This document shows, in pieces, positions 53,311 through 62,807 of a DNA stretch of 64,000 nt. The stretch's first letter is position 1, and each line of letters begins with the position of its first letter. Origin of the DNA: an uncultured Bacteroidota bacterium. GTDB taxonomy: Bacteria > Bacteroidota > Bacteroidia > Chitinophagales > Chitinophagaceae. The position numbers and the translations under genes were made by a program. The stretch is from NCBI GenBank assembly GCA_903906365.1, contig CAIVKC010000024.1, forward strand, positions 122,008 through 186,007, given 5' to 3'. A model generated the notes under the pieces. It did not search any database and was not told the origin of the DNA. It saw nothing but the letters and a program-made list of their open reading frames with translations.

Positions 53311-54504
53311 TCACTGGAAGGAGACCTTCCTTACCCTGTTACCGGTGTTGGTGTTATAATTGAAGGTGGTAATATACAGGTTTCCGAATGCATCCATGGT
53401 GATCCCCTGGGGCCCGTCAAAGGAGGCATCCAGCCCAATACCATCTATATCGGCCGCGTTGCCGCTGCCGGCAATGGTGGTGACGTTTCCTGAAGGGTCA
53501 ATCTTTCGGATCCTGTTCTTGAAATGATCGGCCAGGTAGATATTGCCGGAGGTATCCTTTGCCATTTCCCAGCCCTGGAATTCAGGATCAGTTGAATAGG
53601 GGGAGGCGATTCCCGTGTTGGAAATGCTGTATACGGAGGCAGGGTAGGCAGCTACAAAAAGCTGACCCTGGGAATCAAAAATCAGGTTACGCGGTGTGGT
53701 GAGACCGGCTGTGAAAACGGTTTTGTTGTTTCCATTGATATCGGTACGGACAATCGTGCCGGCCGTATTGTTGCTTATATAAAGATTCATACCGTCGGGG
53801 CTTACAGCTATTCCGGTCAGGGGCATACTGTCCGTATATATGACTGTCATGTTGCCGGCAGGGTCCATCCGCATGAGGTGCAAATTGAAATCCGTGACAA
53901 AAAGATTATTCGTGTTGGAATCAATGGCGAGGTTATAGGGAGAATAAAAATTTTGCCCGTTGACCAGGGTTGGAATGGAAAAGCTGGAAACGGTGAAATC
54001 AGCAGCGGAAATCTTCCGGATCAGCCTGTTATAGCAGTCTGCTACAAACAGGTCCCCGTTTTTGGCACAAGCAATGCCCCAGGGGCAATTGAAAGAAGCG
54101 CCCAGCCCCGCTCCATCGGCTGTTCCCACCTGGCCGTTTCCGGCAATGGTCGTGACAACCACCTTGGGGTCATAGGTAAACTCAGGACCTACAAAGGTTT
54201 TACCGCTTACGCTCATGACGATTTTGCCTGAACCAGCCTTCATGGGTACCACCGCCTGAACACTATCAGGGGAAGCGTTGAGAATAGACAGCGGTTTATT
54301 ATTAAGGGAGAGGGAAATCTGGGAGCGGTCAGCCGGAAAATTCGAGCCATGCGCTACGATCGTATCACCTCCATGGGAAATCATGGGGACTATGGATGAA
54401 ATGACAGGATCCTGTTTGTTTTCCAAGGCCTTCTTTGCGCAGCCGGTGATGAGAATAGCCATTAATAAACAGAGGCTGAAGTAAGGCAGGGATCTGATAA
54501 CCAT
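53311..54504 (-). CDS. IPT/TIG and NHL-repeat lipoprotein
   Basis: A 397-residue lipoprotein (lipobox ITGC, near residue 22). An IPT/TIG Ig-like domain (about 35-110, ISSIVPMISHGGDTIVAHGSNF) is followed by five to six NHL repeats forming a propeller (about 115-397). Typical units read GVGASFNCPWGIAC-like (LGASFNCPWGIACAKNGDLFVAD) and NGTPRNLIFDSQGQLFVA-like. Such proteins are surface-exposed, with a binding role. It is transcribed alone and divergent from the papain-like gene across 239 bp. Confidence 0.9.
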   Translation of the reverse strand: MVIRSLPYFSLCLLMAILITGCAKKALENKQDPVISSIVPMISHGGDTIVAHGSNFPADRSQISLSLNNKPLSILNASPDSVQAVVPMKAGSGKIVMSVSGKTFVGPEFTYDPKVVVTTIAGNGQVGTADGAGLGASFNCPWGIACAKNGDLFVADCYNRLIRKISAADFTVSSFSIPTLVNGQNFYSPYNLAIDSNTNNLFVTDFNLHLMRMDPAGNMTVIYTDSMPLTGIAVSPDGMNLYISNNTAGTIVRTDINGNNKTVFTAGLTTPRNLIFDSQGQLFVAAYPASVYSISNTGIASPYSTDPEFQGWEMAKDTSGNIYLADHFKNRIRKIDPSGNVTTIAGSGNAADIDGIGLDASFDGPQGITMDAFGNLYITTFNYNTNTGNRVRKVSFQ

Positions 54505-54743
54505 GACAGGAGGTTTAATTTGATAAATTTATTAAATATGTTGTAAATCACCCTCTTTTTCTTTTTTTAGGGGAGGCATCCTGTTGGTTTGCGGACGGCC
54601 AGCATCAGGGGTTTAGGGAGTCTGCGGAGTATCCACGGGGGTAAGTAGGTGTGGTTACGGGGAATGGGTAATTTTTCAAAAATAAAGGAAGGCATAAATG
54701 ATACTATAACATGGAACCTTATTTTTATATAAAATAAATCAAT

Positions 54744-55982
54744 ATGATTGTAACCCTACGCAAAAATGCCTTTTTAGGTCTTGCCGCTTCTGTTTTGCTG
54801 TTTAGTTGTGCCAAAACAAATGTAAAGAGCCCTTCGGCTTCCTCCACAGTCAGTTCCACGGTCCTTGTTCATAAATATGGACTGGTTCCCATGACGCCGG
54901 AACAATGGAAAAATGTGCCGGTATTTACACCGGATCTTTTCAGGTCAAACAAAGAAGAATTGGGTCTGACTTATTCGGGGTCACTGCCTGGCAGTTATCT
55001 GTTAACCTCCCCGGCCATCAGGGACCAGGGACAAATTGGCTCCTGTACAGGCTTTTGCGGATCGGAAGCCAATGAAATCATCCATTATTATACCTATAAT
55101 ACCGTTCCAGCGCCCCCCAGTCTCACGGTATCCAGTGGTATATCAACAGCAGCCAATACCAAATTCACCAGCCCGGTCAGTTATTTCGGGCCCAACGGTG
55201 AACTGTCCCCCCTGTTTTTATATTATGTGGAAAGATGTGTCATCAATAAACAGTCCATCAGCACTGATAACGGGGCCAATATGGTCAATATCGGGGAAGC
55301 CCTTCAGGGTCTCAAGAGCAATACCGGATCGGGAACGGCCCTCACCCTGAATGGCCATACTTTTAAGGGCCAGCCAACAGAAGATCTGTATCCTTACCCC
55401 ACTACCCATATCACTGCCGACAGTCCGTATAACCTGGCCACCGCTGCTTCCACCCAGTTTAAAACAGCGCCTGGTTCCTCGGCTATTTCCGATGCACTGA
55501 ATTTTGGCATATCCATCCAATCGGGTACTACAGGCAGTTCGGGAATAACCGCCCATGGATACTACCTGATCAGCAGCACAGGGGATACCAATGAAGTAAA
55601 CAATGTAAAAATTGCCTTGCTCAATAATAAGCCTGTTATGATGGGGTTCAATGTCTATGACAATAAATCGACTTATGCTGTATTTGAAGGGCTCAACACC
55701 ACCAGTTATGTATACAACCCCCTTATTGCAAAAACCTCCAAAGGAGTAACCTCCTATGTGCTGAATTCGCAGCTTTCCCTGCTGGGTGGACATGCCGTGC
55801 CACTGATCGGTTTTGTCAATGACGGTACCCCTTCCACCAGTGCGACCGGCGGCGGTTATTTCATAGCCCAGAATTCCTGGGGTGTACCCTGGGGCTATTA
55901 TGGTCATTTCTACCTGCCTTATTCGGTCCTGAGGAATTCATCGGTGGTAGGTAGTGGTAACTTATACGTCGCCATCCCATAA
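54744..55982 (+). CDS. Papain-family (C1) cysteine peptidase lipoprotein
   Basis: A 412-residue exported protease, lipidated at a lipobox (LFSC, Cys near 22). The catalytic set of family C1 is visible: oxyanion Gln and nucleophile Cys in RDQGQIGSCTGF (near 95-106), His in LLGGHAVPLIGF (near 350) and Asn in IAQNSWGVPWG (near 375). There is no long propeptide, only a Ser-rich linker and about 60 residues before the catalytic domain. It probably cleaves extracellular or surface peptides. A strong terminator follows at 56008-56042. Confidence 0.92.
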   Translation: MIVTLRKNAFLGLAASVLLFSCAKTNVKSPSASSTVSSTVLVHKYGLVPMTPEQWKNVPVFTPDLFRSNKEELGLTYSGSLPGSYLLTSPAIRDQGQIGSCTGFCGSEANEIIHYYTYNTVPAPPSLTVSSGISTAANTKFTSPVSYFGPNGELSPLFLYYVERCVINKQSISTDNGANMVNIGEALQGLKSNTGSGTALTLNGHTFKGQPTEDLYPYPTTHITADSPYNLATAASTQFKTAPGSSAISDALNFGISIQSGTTGSSGITAHGYYLISSTGDTNEVNNVKIALLNNKPVMMGFNVYDNKSTYAVFEGLNTTSYVYNPLIAKTSKGVTSYVLNSQLSLLGGHAVPLIGFVNDGTPSTSATGGGYFIAQNSWGVPWGYYGHFYLPYSVLRNSSVVGSGNLYVAIP

Positions 55983-56007
55983 TTATTTATTATTCCAACC
56001 TGTTTGC

Positions 56008-56042
56008 ACCACAAGGACCTTTTTAAAAGGTCCTTGTGGTTT
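56008..56042 (+). terminator. Strong hairpin terminator after the C1 peptidase
   Basis: ACCACAAGGACCTTTT pairs perfectly with AAAAGGTCCTTGTGGT (16 bp) and is followed by T residues. Confidence 0.85.
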
Positions 56043-56218
56043 ACGGACAGTTTCTGCGGACCCGGCTGATTTGTCAGACAATCAGGGGGGCTTGTTTATT
56101 AAATGCGGTATTGCGATCTTTCTGTTAACAGCCCCGGGGATTCAGCCCACCTGTTCTCCTGTTGGTTGGATGGGTGTTCAACTGATGCCCTGATCGATGC
56201 TACCCGGGAAGATGGCTT

Positions 56219-58179
56219 TTATTTATTCCGGATTATCAGGACAGGGTCATTGACGAACCTGTAATATTGGGAAAAAAACCGCCGGATCTCTCCATAATCT
56301 TCCTTGAAAAAGATTTCGGTTTTGAGCGTATAGGAAGTTTGGATCTCGATGACCTTATGATGAAAGGTTATTTTTCTTTCAAACCGGATGGTGGAATCCT
56401 GTTTTTCCAGCAGGATATCTGCAGGCAAACTGGCGGGGGAAAATTATCTGGCAATTTCAGCTCGACATTGACCCGATAGGATTGTTTGACACCAAAATCA
56501 ATATCAGAAAGCCGAATGCTGTCCCTAAATGGGTTTTCCTCCTGAACAGCAAAGAGCAATGGGTTGATAAAATAGATTTTGTCCGTATTCGACGGTTTAA
56601 AACGAAATGACATCTTTCCAATCAGGGTATCATTATCATCCAGGTTATGGATGTAGCTGACGGAATCCATCACCAGATCAGTCATGTTTTCCCCGGGTGC
56701 TGATCGGTCCTTACTTTTCCCCTGATTCCTTATTTTTTCCATTTCCGATGACTTGGCATATCCGATCATTCGGCTTTGGGATAACCCTTTAATCCCCCCC
56801 TGGCTATCCATTTCTGCCTGGATGCTGGTTTCCTTTATCATCGAAATCCTGTTGTCGGTGATAAATATCCAGCCGTATTTGTCAAAATCTACCAGGTAGG
56901 CATAGGTATTTAATATATTGTAAGGGGGAATTTTGAATGACAGATCCTTTTGTGTACAGTCAACGTCATAAAAAAGCAGGCTGTCATACACAATCAGGTC
57001 CAGGCCGTTAAACTGGCTTAAAATGGAAAAGGATTCATCCGGATTTCCATTTTCATGCGTGCTGACCAGCAGCGGGTAGCAGCTGACCCCGGCCATGCGC
57101 AGCAGGTTCAGCAGCAGGAAATTCATCTCAGCACTCGAAGGGGTTTTAGTTTTCAGGCATTCTTCCACCGAATTAAAGTAAAAAACCTGTTCACCGTTCC
57201 ATTCCACATTTTTTTGGACATATCGATAGGCGGCGGAAATCTTATCCTCAGTCCGGGCCATCTTTTTTAGGGAATCCGTAAAAGAAGCAGCTATCCCAAC
57301 TTTTTCCCGGAAAAGGTGCCCAAAATGTCTGGCCCTGAGCAAATAGAAATTATATACACTCCAGTTGGTCCCAAATTTATTAAGCATGCTGGAGACAAAG
57401 CAGGGTGGGGCCATATCAAATTCCAGCAGCTGAGGGTGTCTTTGAGAGAACCCATCAGCGGTTCTGTTTTGAAAGATCGGATATTCCGCATGGTAAAAGA
57501 CCTGGTCGTCTCATTGAATTGGGTATTATAGTATTTTTTGAGCGAGGAGTCTTTTTCAACGGAATCAACCAGAAGGGTATGGTAATTTATTTTCATGTAT
57601 GATGGGATAACAGCCGTAATCCTCGAGAGGGCGGTGGGCAGGACATCCTGAAAGATCCATGGCTCCAGATAGATGGATTTTTTATTGGTCTGGGTATAAG
57701 TGTATTCGATGACCGAACCCTTTTTCAGGTTTGGGAAGGTAAAAGAAACATAGTTCAGGTTGTTGGTTTCAACAGACTTTTGATCAAAAATTTGTTTTCT
57801 TTCAACTTTTTCTCGGATCAGTTTGCCCGATGGATCCGGATAAAAAACATATGCCTCAATATCAGTTATTTTTGAGGAAATGCTTTTTAAAAAAATAGGG
57901 GACTTTGATGACAGCAGATTTAAAACCTGCCTCTGTGAAAATTTTAATGCGGGCCCTGAAATCGGGGAACGTGGTCGGGTAACCGGAAAACTCATTGAGG
58001 TCAAAACTGATTTTTTGGGTTTTCAGTAATTGCATCGCATCTGCCCCTTTTTCAAAGGGGCAATCTTTCATGTTCAGCTCTTCGGGGCTTACTTTGCCAA
58101 ATGCGCGAATGATATTTTGCGAATGCGACTTTTTCGGCAAAGGCGATAGGAGGAGGAATAATACAATTGCACTTTTCAT
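56219..58179 (-). pseudogene. DUF3857/transglutaminase-like secreted protein, broken by three frameshifts
   Basis: The gene reads through in four overlapping minus-strand frames. The first segment (58179 to about 57900) has a signal peptide (MKSAIVLFLLLSPLPKKSHSQ) and DUF3857 N-terminal sequence. It shifts near 57898-57901, where one extra C in a C-run breaks VKVP/IFLKS. The second segment (to about 57432) ends with a break near SLKDTL/QLLEFDM, where one base is missing. The third, with the transglutaminase-like core (SSAEMNFLLLNLLRMAGV), ends at about 56440, where a T/C run lacks one base. The fourth ends at 56219. An intact gene would give about 650 residues. Three indels at short homopolymers fit gene decay or sequencing error. 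Confidence 0.8.
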
Positions 58180-58692
58180 GCGCGGGATAGAAGGTTTAAT
58201 GATTTGTGAAACACGGACATTCCAGCCTGGCCATCGCAAGGACGGATGCTCTTTGAAGGCAATACAAAACTGATAATCCCTTATGCAGTGAGGATATGTT
58301 GCCCATTTCGCCTCATAAGGTAATGTTAATCAATTATTTGATCAAGGTTTAACAGCAATAAATTTCCAGTGGGATTTATGCCCGCTCATCCCGGCCGGGT
58401 AGGGGCATCCCACTATGGGCCGGTTGATGCGCCTCTTTACGGGAAACTATTTAAACGGATTAGCCCGTTTTTGGCAGTTCTTTGCTGCGTGTTTTAAATG
58501 TTCACCCGTATATTTTTTTTTGCAATAGAAGGATTTATTAAATTACCTGTGCCCGGGAATGGAAGGACCCATGCATCCGGTTGGAAATATTGTATATCGG
58601 GCAGGCCAAACCAACGGTATAAAACCACCTGGTTGGAGACATTTATTATAAAATAGACTCATTTTATCTTTAAGCCCTTAAAATTACAGGAT
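58180..58692. other. Intergenic region with two hairpins
   Basis: 513 bp between divergent units. A nested stem lies at 58368-58414 (AGTGGGAT with ATCCCACT, then GCCC/GGGC, then CCCGG/CCGGG). A hairpin at 58453-58470 (AAACGG with CCGTTT, followed by TT) looks terminator-like. No gene is seen. Confidence 0.45.
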
Positions 58693-59274
58693 ATGAATAG
58701 TGCTGTTGATACTTATATAAGTAAGGCCCAAAAATGGCAGCCTGAAAGCAAAAAATTGAGAAAGATACTGCTTGATTGTGGGCTAACCGAAACATTGAAA
58801 TGGGGTAAACCCTGTTATATGTTTCAGGAAAATAATATCATTGTCATTCAGGGATTTAAAGAATACTGTGCACTGTTGTTCTTCAAGGGGGTCCTCTTGA
58901 ATGACCCCCATGGCATTCTCCTAAAAACCGGGGAGAATACCCGGGTGGGCCGGCAGATCCGTTTCACCCATGTTCGGGAAATAGTGGAGATGGAACCGGT
59001 TCTGAAAACTTATATTTATCAGGCCATTGAAGTGGAAAAGGCCGGTTTGAAGGTGGAGCCGAAAAAGCACGGCGAACTCATCCTGGCTGAGGAATTCATA
59101 GATCATTTAGCCAAACAACCCGCACTGAAAAACGCTTTTGAGTCATTGACCCCTGGGCGGCAAAGGGCGTATAACCTGTTTTTTTCTGCTCCCAAACAAT
59201 CCAAAACCAGGTCGTCTAGGGTTGAAAAATGCATCAAGCAAATTTTACAGGGAAAGGGATTAAATGACCGTTAG
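58693..59274 (+). CDS. YdeI/DUF1801-family protein
   Basis: A 193-residue cytoplasmic protein. The N-terminal DUF1801 domain (about 10-115) carries LTETLKWGKPCYMF and ALLFFKGVLLNDPHGIL. The C-terminal OmdA-like part (about 130-193) carries FIDHLAKQPALKNAFESLTPGRQRAYNL with a basic tail. Family members such as YdeI are linked to peptide or metal stress tolerance without a known reaction. It is monocistronic. Confidence 0.9.
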   Translation: MNSAVDTYISKAQKWQPESKKLRKILLDCGLTETLKWGKPCYMFQENNIIVIQGFKEYCALLFFKGVLLNDPHGILLKTGENTRVGRQIRFTHVREIVEMEPVLKTYIYQAIEVEKAGLKVEPKKHGELILAEEFIDHLAKQPALKNAFESLTPGRQRAYNLFFSAPKQSKTRSSRVEKCIKQILQGKGLNDR

Positions 59275-59491
59275 ACAGCCTGGCATCTGCCTTTTTTGTC
59301 CAATCACAGCCCCTCCGCTGTCCTTTGGGTAACCCACCAGAGGATGCGACGGGTTTTTCACCATTGGGCTGCGCGAAGGTCTATCGAACATAATTTTTAC
59401 CCTGATAGCCCCCATCAGGGCCATGAAATGAATTCATTCTTGGTGAGTAGGGGTAAATGGTGTTGCTGCCTTCCGGCAGCATTCAATACCC

Positions 59492-60052
59492 TTAGGTTTT
59501 TTTAATTTCGTAACACAGTTCGACCAAGCCGCTTTTATAGGCTCTCAGGTCCTTTAGGTGCAGCGCCTGTTCAATTCCCAGGTGATCAAAAAGGCGTTTC
59601 CCATCACCCAGAATAATGGGTAAGACAGATAGCCTTATTTCATCCGCCAGTTTTAAGCCAATGAATTCTTTGGCGAGCATCGCTCCCCCTACAAGCCAGA
59701 CATTCCGGTAGGCAGGTTTAAGCCTTTCATTCACCAACTTGTTGAGATCGCCCGCATACAGTTCAATATTTGGTCTGTCTAAGGGAAGGTTTTGGTGAGT
59801 GACCACAATGGCAGGTATCTCTCCATAAACCCATCCATAATTTTTTGACAGTTCCAGGGCGTGCTCGTAGGTCCTGGCCCCCATGAGGTAGCAATCTATT
59901 GTTTTAAGAAATGAACCAGGGTCCGGCTCAGCCATTCCTTGTTCAAAGTAGTCCGTAGTCTCAAACCAGGAAACGCTGTTGTCTTTTTTGGCAATAATTC
60001 CATCCAGGCTTGAAACCATATGTATGGTTACTTTAAAAGAGCTTGAATTCAT
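59492..60052 (-). CDS. Dihydrofolate-reductase-like (RibD C-terminal) protein
   Basis: A 186-residue protein of the DHFR/RibD fold. The N-terminal strand VTIHMVSSLDGIIAKK and the NADPH-site features MGARTYEHAL and WLVGGAMLAKEFI are visible, with the C-terminal IRLSVLPIILGDGKRLFDHL. Many Bacteroidota carry one or more such single-domain reductases beside unrelated genes. The substrate is unknown. Two small hairpins (59400-59420, 59464-59481) lie downstream, neither with a T-run in the right direction. Confidence 0.9.
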   Translation of the reverse strand: MNSSSFKVTIHMVSSLDGIIAKKDNSVSWFETTDYFEQGMAEPDPGSFLKTIDCYLMGARTYEHALELSKNYGWVYGEIPAIVVTHQNLPLDRPNIELYAGDLNKLVNERLKPAYRNVWLVGGAMLAKEFIGLKLADEIRLSVLPIILGDGKRLFDHLGIEQALHLKDLRAYKSGLVELCYEIKKT

Positions 60053-60147
60053 TGTTTGGTTTTTATCCTTGAATCGATGAATAAGTTTTTACTACCCAAT
60101 TTCTCAGGTCTTACACGCTGTGGGGCGAATAATGAAAGGAGGGTGGA

Positions 60148-61338
60148 TTAAAGATAGGAAAGCCACCACTGCCTATGCGTTCTCTTATAGTTTCCATACC
60201 ACTTACAAGGCAAATACATCACGCATATAATGAGCATCCAAAACAGGTAAACAATCCAAAGCGGATATCCAAATCCACGCGCCTGCCACACCAGGGGTGA
60301 ACCCTCTGTTGTAAATGGTAATCCGGCACAAAATATGAGCAGGATGTTCAGCACCCTGAGCAGCAACAGGTGAGCCAGGAAATAGAAATAGGGGACATGG
60401 CCATACACTCCACAAAAGCTGGTAAAACGGTTTACGGCCTTTTCCAACAGAGCCAGCAGGATCAGCACCGGGCCCAGCGTCATACCCAAAAAATCAAGAG
60501 AAGGCGGCTGTTTGGTTGTATTTAAAAAGGAAAGCAGCGAATGGGCCATATTGCGCTGCAAAGACCAGGGCGCAGGGTCACCGTAGCCATTGTTCCACCG
60601 CAACAGGACAAACAGGGCGATCATCCCGGCTCCTATTTTCAATAGCACTTTTCTGCGGCTGGCCGGATCATAGGATGGGTCAAAAAGGGCGCCAAGAATA
60701 TATCCAATTAACAATACACCACTCCATGGCAGTGCAGAATAGAGCAGGACGATGATGCGATCCCCACCCAGAGGGATTACGGCACCCCGGCCTGTCAGTA
60801 GCAGCGTCAGCAAATTTCCGGCAACCCCCTTGTCGGGAACAGTGGTGTAGTCCAGCAGGTTATGACCGAAGACCAGCATACAGCCAATGGTACCTATCAG
60901 CACTATCGGGGCCTTTAGCCGTATCAGTAATCCCAGCAGCATCATTCCCAGGCCAATGGCCCAGAGTACTTCCAATACGAATACATGATACCCCGGATCG
61001 AAGGTAAAGAGTAGGGTAATCACCAGCAGGTCGGTGGTAATCAGCCAAAGCCCCCGCTTGAATAGTAAACCTGTGAGTGCTGGCCCCGTTTTTTTAAATC
61101 CCGTCAGGAAGGCAGAAATACCGCTTAGCAGCACAAAGGTTGGCGCACAGAAATGCGTGACCCAACGGGTGAAAAACAAGATGACCGTAGTGGTAGCCAT
61201 ATTGGTCGGCGCATATTGCGCACCCTGGAAATGCAGGAAATCCCGGCTATGGTCAAGGGTCATGATCACCATAATCAGGCCGCGCAGGGTATCGATCCCG
61301 CGAATTCTTTCTTTAATTGGCTGAACGGTCATTGCCAT
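60148..61338 (-). CDS. Membrane acyltransferase-like protein (DUF1624, heparan-glucosaminide acetyltransferase type)
   Basis: A 396-residue protein with about ten transmembrane helices. It opens with the family motif RIRGIDTLRGLIMVIMTLDHSRDFLHF (active-site His and Asp region, residues 12-35), and contains VTHFCAPTFVLLSGISAFL and a late YFLAHLLLLRVLN. DUF1624 proteins are predicted to move acyl groups to sugars across the membrane. The acceptor here is unknown. The start may be the ATG at 61338 or 61332. Confidence 0.9.
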   Translation of the reverse strand: MAMTVQPIKERIRGIDTLRGLIMVIMTLDHSRDFLHFQGAQYAPTNMATTTVILFFTRWVTHFCAPTFVLLSGISAFLTGFKKTGPALTGLLFKRGLWLITTDLLVITLLFTFDPGYHVFVLEVLWAIGLGMMLLGLLIRLKAPIVLIGTIGCMLVFGHNLLDYTTVPDKGVAGNLLTLLLTGRGAVIPLGGDRIIVLLYSALPWSGVLLIGYILGALFDPSYDPASRRKVLLKIGAGMIALFVLLRWNNGYGDPAPWSLQRNMAHSLLSFLNTTKQPPSLDFLGMTLGPVLILLALLEKAVNRFTSFCGVYGHVPYFYFLAHLLLLRVLNILLIFCAGLPFTTEGSPLVWQARGFGYPLWIVYLFWMLIICVMYLPCKWYGNYKRTHRQWWLSYL

Positions 61339-61835
61339 CTAAAATACTCAATTTCTTTAAAAAAAAATCAGTGATACAAAGAGCAGACATGGCTGCGGTA
61401 GCCATAGTCGGCCATGTGCCTGATAGTCATAGGAAATATATGCCTTTGTAATACTGGATCCACCATTAATTTGATATCCGGAATTCATCCCGAAGGAACT
61501 GGTATTAGGAATGCGTTATCAAAAATTTATATTCATTCATCCTTTTTTTACCTCCTCCAAGAATAAGGGTTCCATTGAAAAAGTCGGAAACCCGGGACCA
61601 TGCTAATCAATTTAAATCCAAGTTGACCTGAGTGGAGATTTTCCAAACCAGTTTCTAAAGGTTTTAAACCGGGTGCAGGAGGTCTTATCCTGCTGCTGAT
61701 ATTGTTAGGTTTTTATTGTCAATTATTTAACGCTTTTTATAATTTCCGTATCCCAATGGCTAATATCCTATTTACGCTAAGATTACAATTATACTGAAGT
61801 CGGAACGATACGTTTAAAAGGCCGAAAAACGGGTG
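61339..61835. other. AT-rich intergenic region, nothing recognised
   Basis: 497 bp between the acyltransferase-like gene and the DUF6934 relic. It has stops in all frames and no clear hairpin with a T-run. The base composition becomes more AT-rich here and stays so to the right edge. Confidence 0.5.
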
Positions 61836-62405
61836 ATGATTTTTCGGTTTTTGAATGAAGGATCTCAAGGTAGCATCCATAAGTTGATACAGTTTAGAAA
61901 TACTCTTTTTAAGACCTTTTTAATTTGGCTTTTGTCGATAATGGTTTAATAACCGTACTGATGAGTGATTCAGTGGTATCCAATAACAACTACATTGACA
62001 ATCTATAGTAAAAGTGTTTGCAACGGTATGGGCATTCACGGACAAATACCAGAAGGCCAGGATTTATATGACTGGCAGCGCAACATCAATGACCCGTATG
62101 TTCTGGATGCGATTAGCTAAATATCGGAGAGAAATAGAGGAAGATTTTAACCCTATGGCCAATGGGCTAGTAAATGGGAGCGTTTTGAAAAAGGAGTGGA
62201 ACATGAAGCATTTCTTGTTCAGTGGAGAAAAGCTAAATTCGTAATAACGAAGGTAAAAGACAAAAATAGATGCAAATTGCCTGCTATACGAATCGACAAC
62301 TCTCTTGAGAAATACCGGGATAAGATACTTTTTAACGATAAGTTAGATACGGCGGAAAACATTTTGAAAACTGCCGGTCCTCCTAAGTCCGGAAGGCAGA
62401 GTTAA
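61836..62405 (+). pseudogene. DUF6934-like gene with at least three frameshifts
   Basis: Pieces in different plus-strand frames align in order with a DUF6934 protein. FLNEGSQGSIHKLIQFRN starts at 61836. NLAFVDNGLITVL and SDSVVSNNN follow after a shift near 61917-61921, KVFATVWAFTDKYQKARIYM and TGSATSMTRMF after a second near 62001-62012, and WERFEKGVEHEAFLVQWRKA after a third near 62160-62185. An intact gene would give about 185 residues. DUF6934 proteins occur in Bacteroidota, often near mobile or toxin-antitoxin-like islands; their function is unknown. This copy is non-functional as read. Confidence 0.75.
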
Positions 62406-62807
62406 ATCTTGCCAGTATGCTCCCTTTTATTGGTGGTACGTAGCGCCCATAAGATGGAAACATCAATTGCCTGGTTTGTCGACCATTCAGGAATCAAACA
62501 CTTATTCTCTAAATAATAAACGAGTTAAGCGTTTGACGTAATTGGTTTCAGGCCTGTATCAATATATGAACCCTCAGGTACAGCGGGTTTTGGGTACAAG
62601 AGGTGAAATCGTGTTCCAAACATGAAATTTATCGAACCGGATTTTAAGGAATTTGGGAGAGGTCACCGGAGTTAGTGATGGGACTTCTGTTATTTGGGTT
62701 GGGTAGATTGCTTTATAGGCAAGTGGCCCGCGTTGTTCAGCCTAGCGGAGCGTATTATTTTTGGTGACTGTTAAATCTTTTCAGTGAAATTTTGTTATTT
62801 AGCCGAT
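62406..62807. other. Intergenic region with one copy of a short direct repeat
   Basis: 402 bp without a gene. It contains GGAATCAAACACTTATT at 62490-62506, which recurs at 63865-63881 on the far side of the next gene. Confidence 0.5.
62490..62506 (+). repeat. Short direct repeat, left copy
   Basis: GGAATCAAACACTTATT; the right copy at 63865-63881 differs at one base (A to G at position 7). Flanking bases show weaker similarity for about 25 bp more. The two copies bracket the Sel1/LprI-like gene. Confidence 0.5.
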
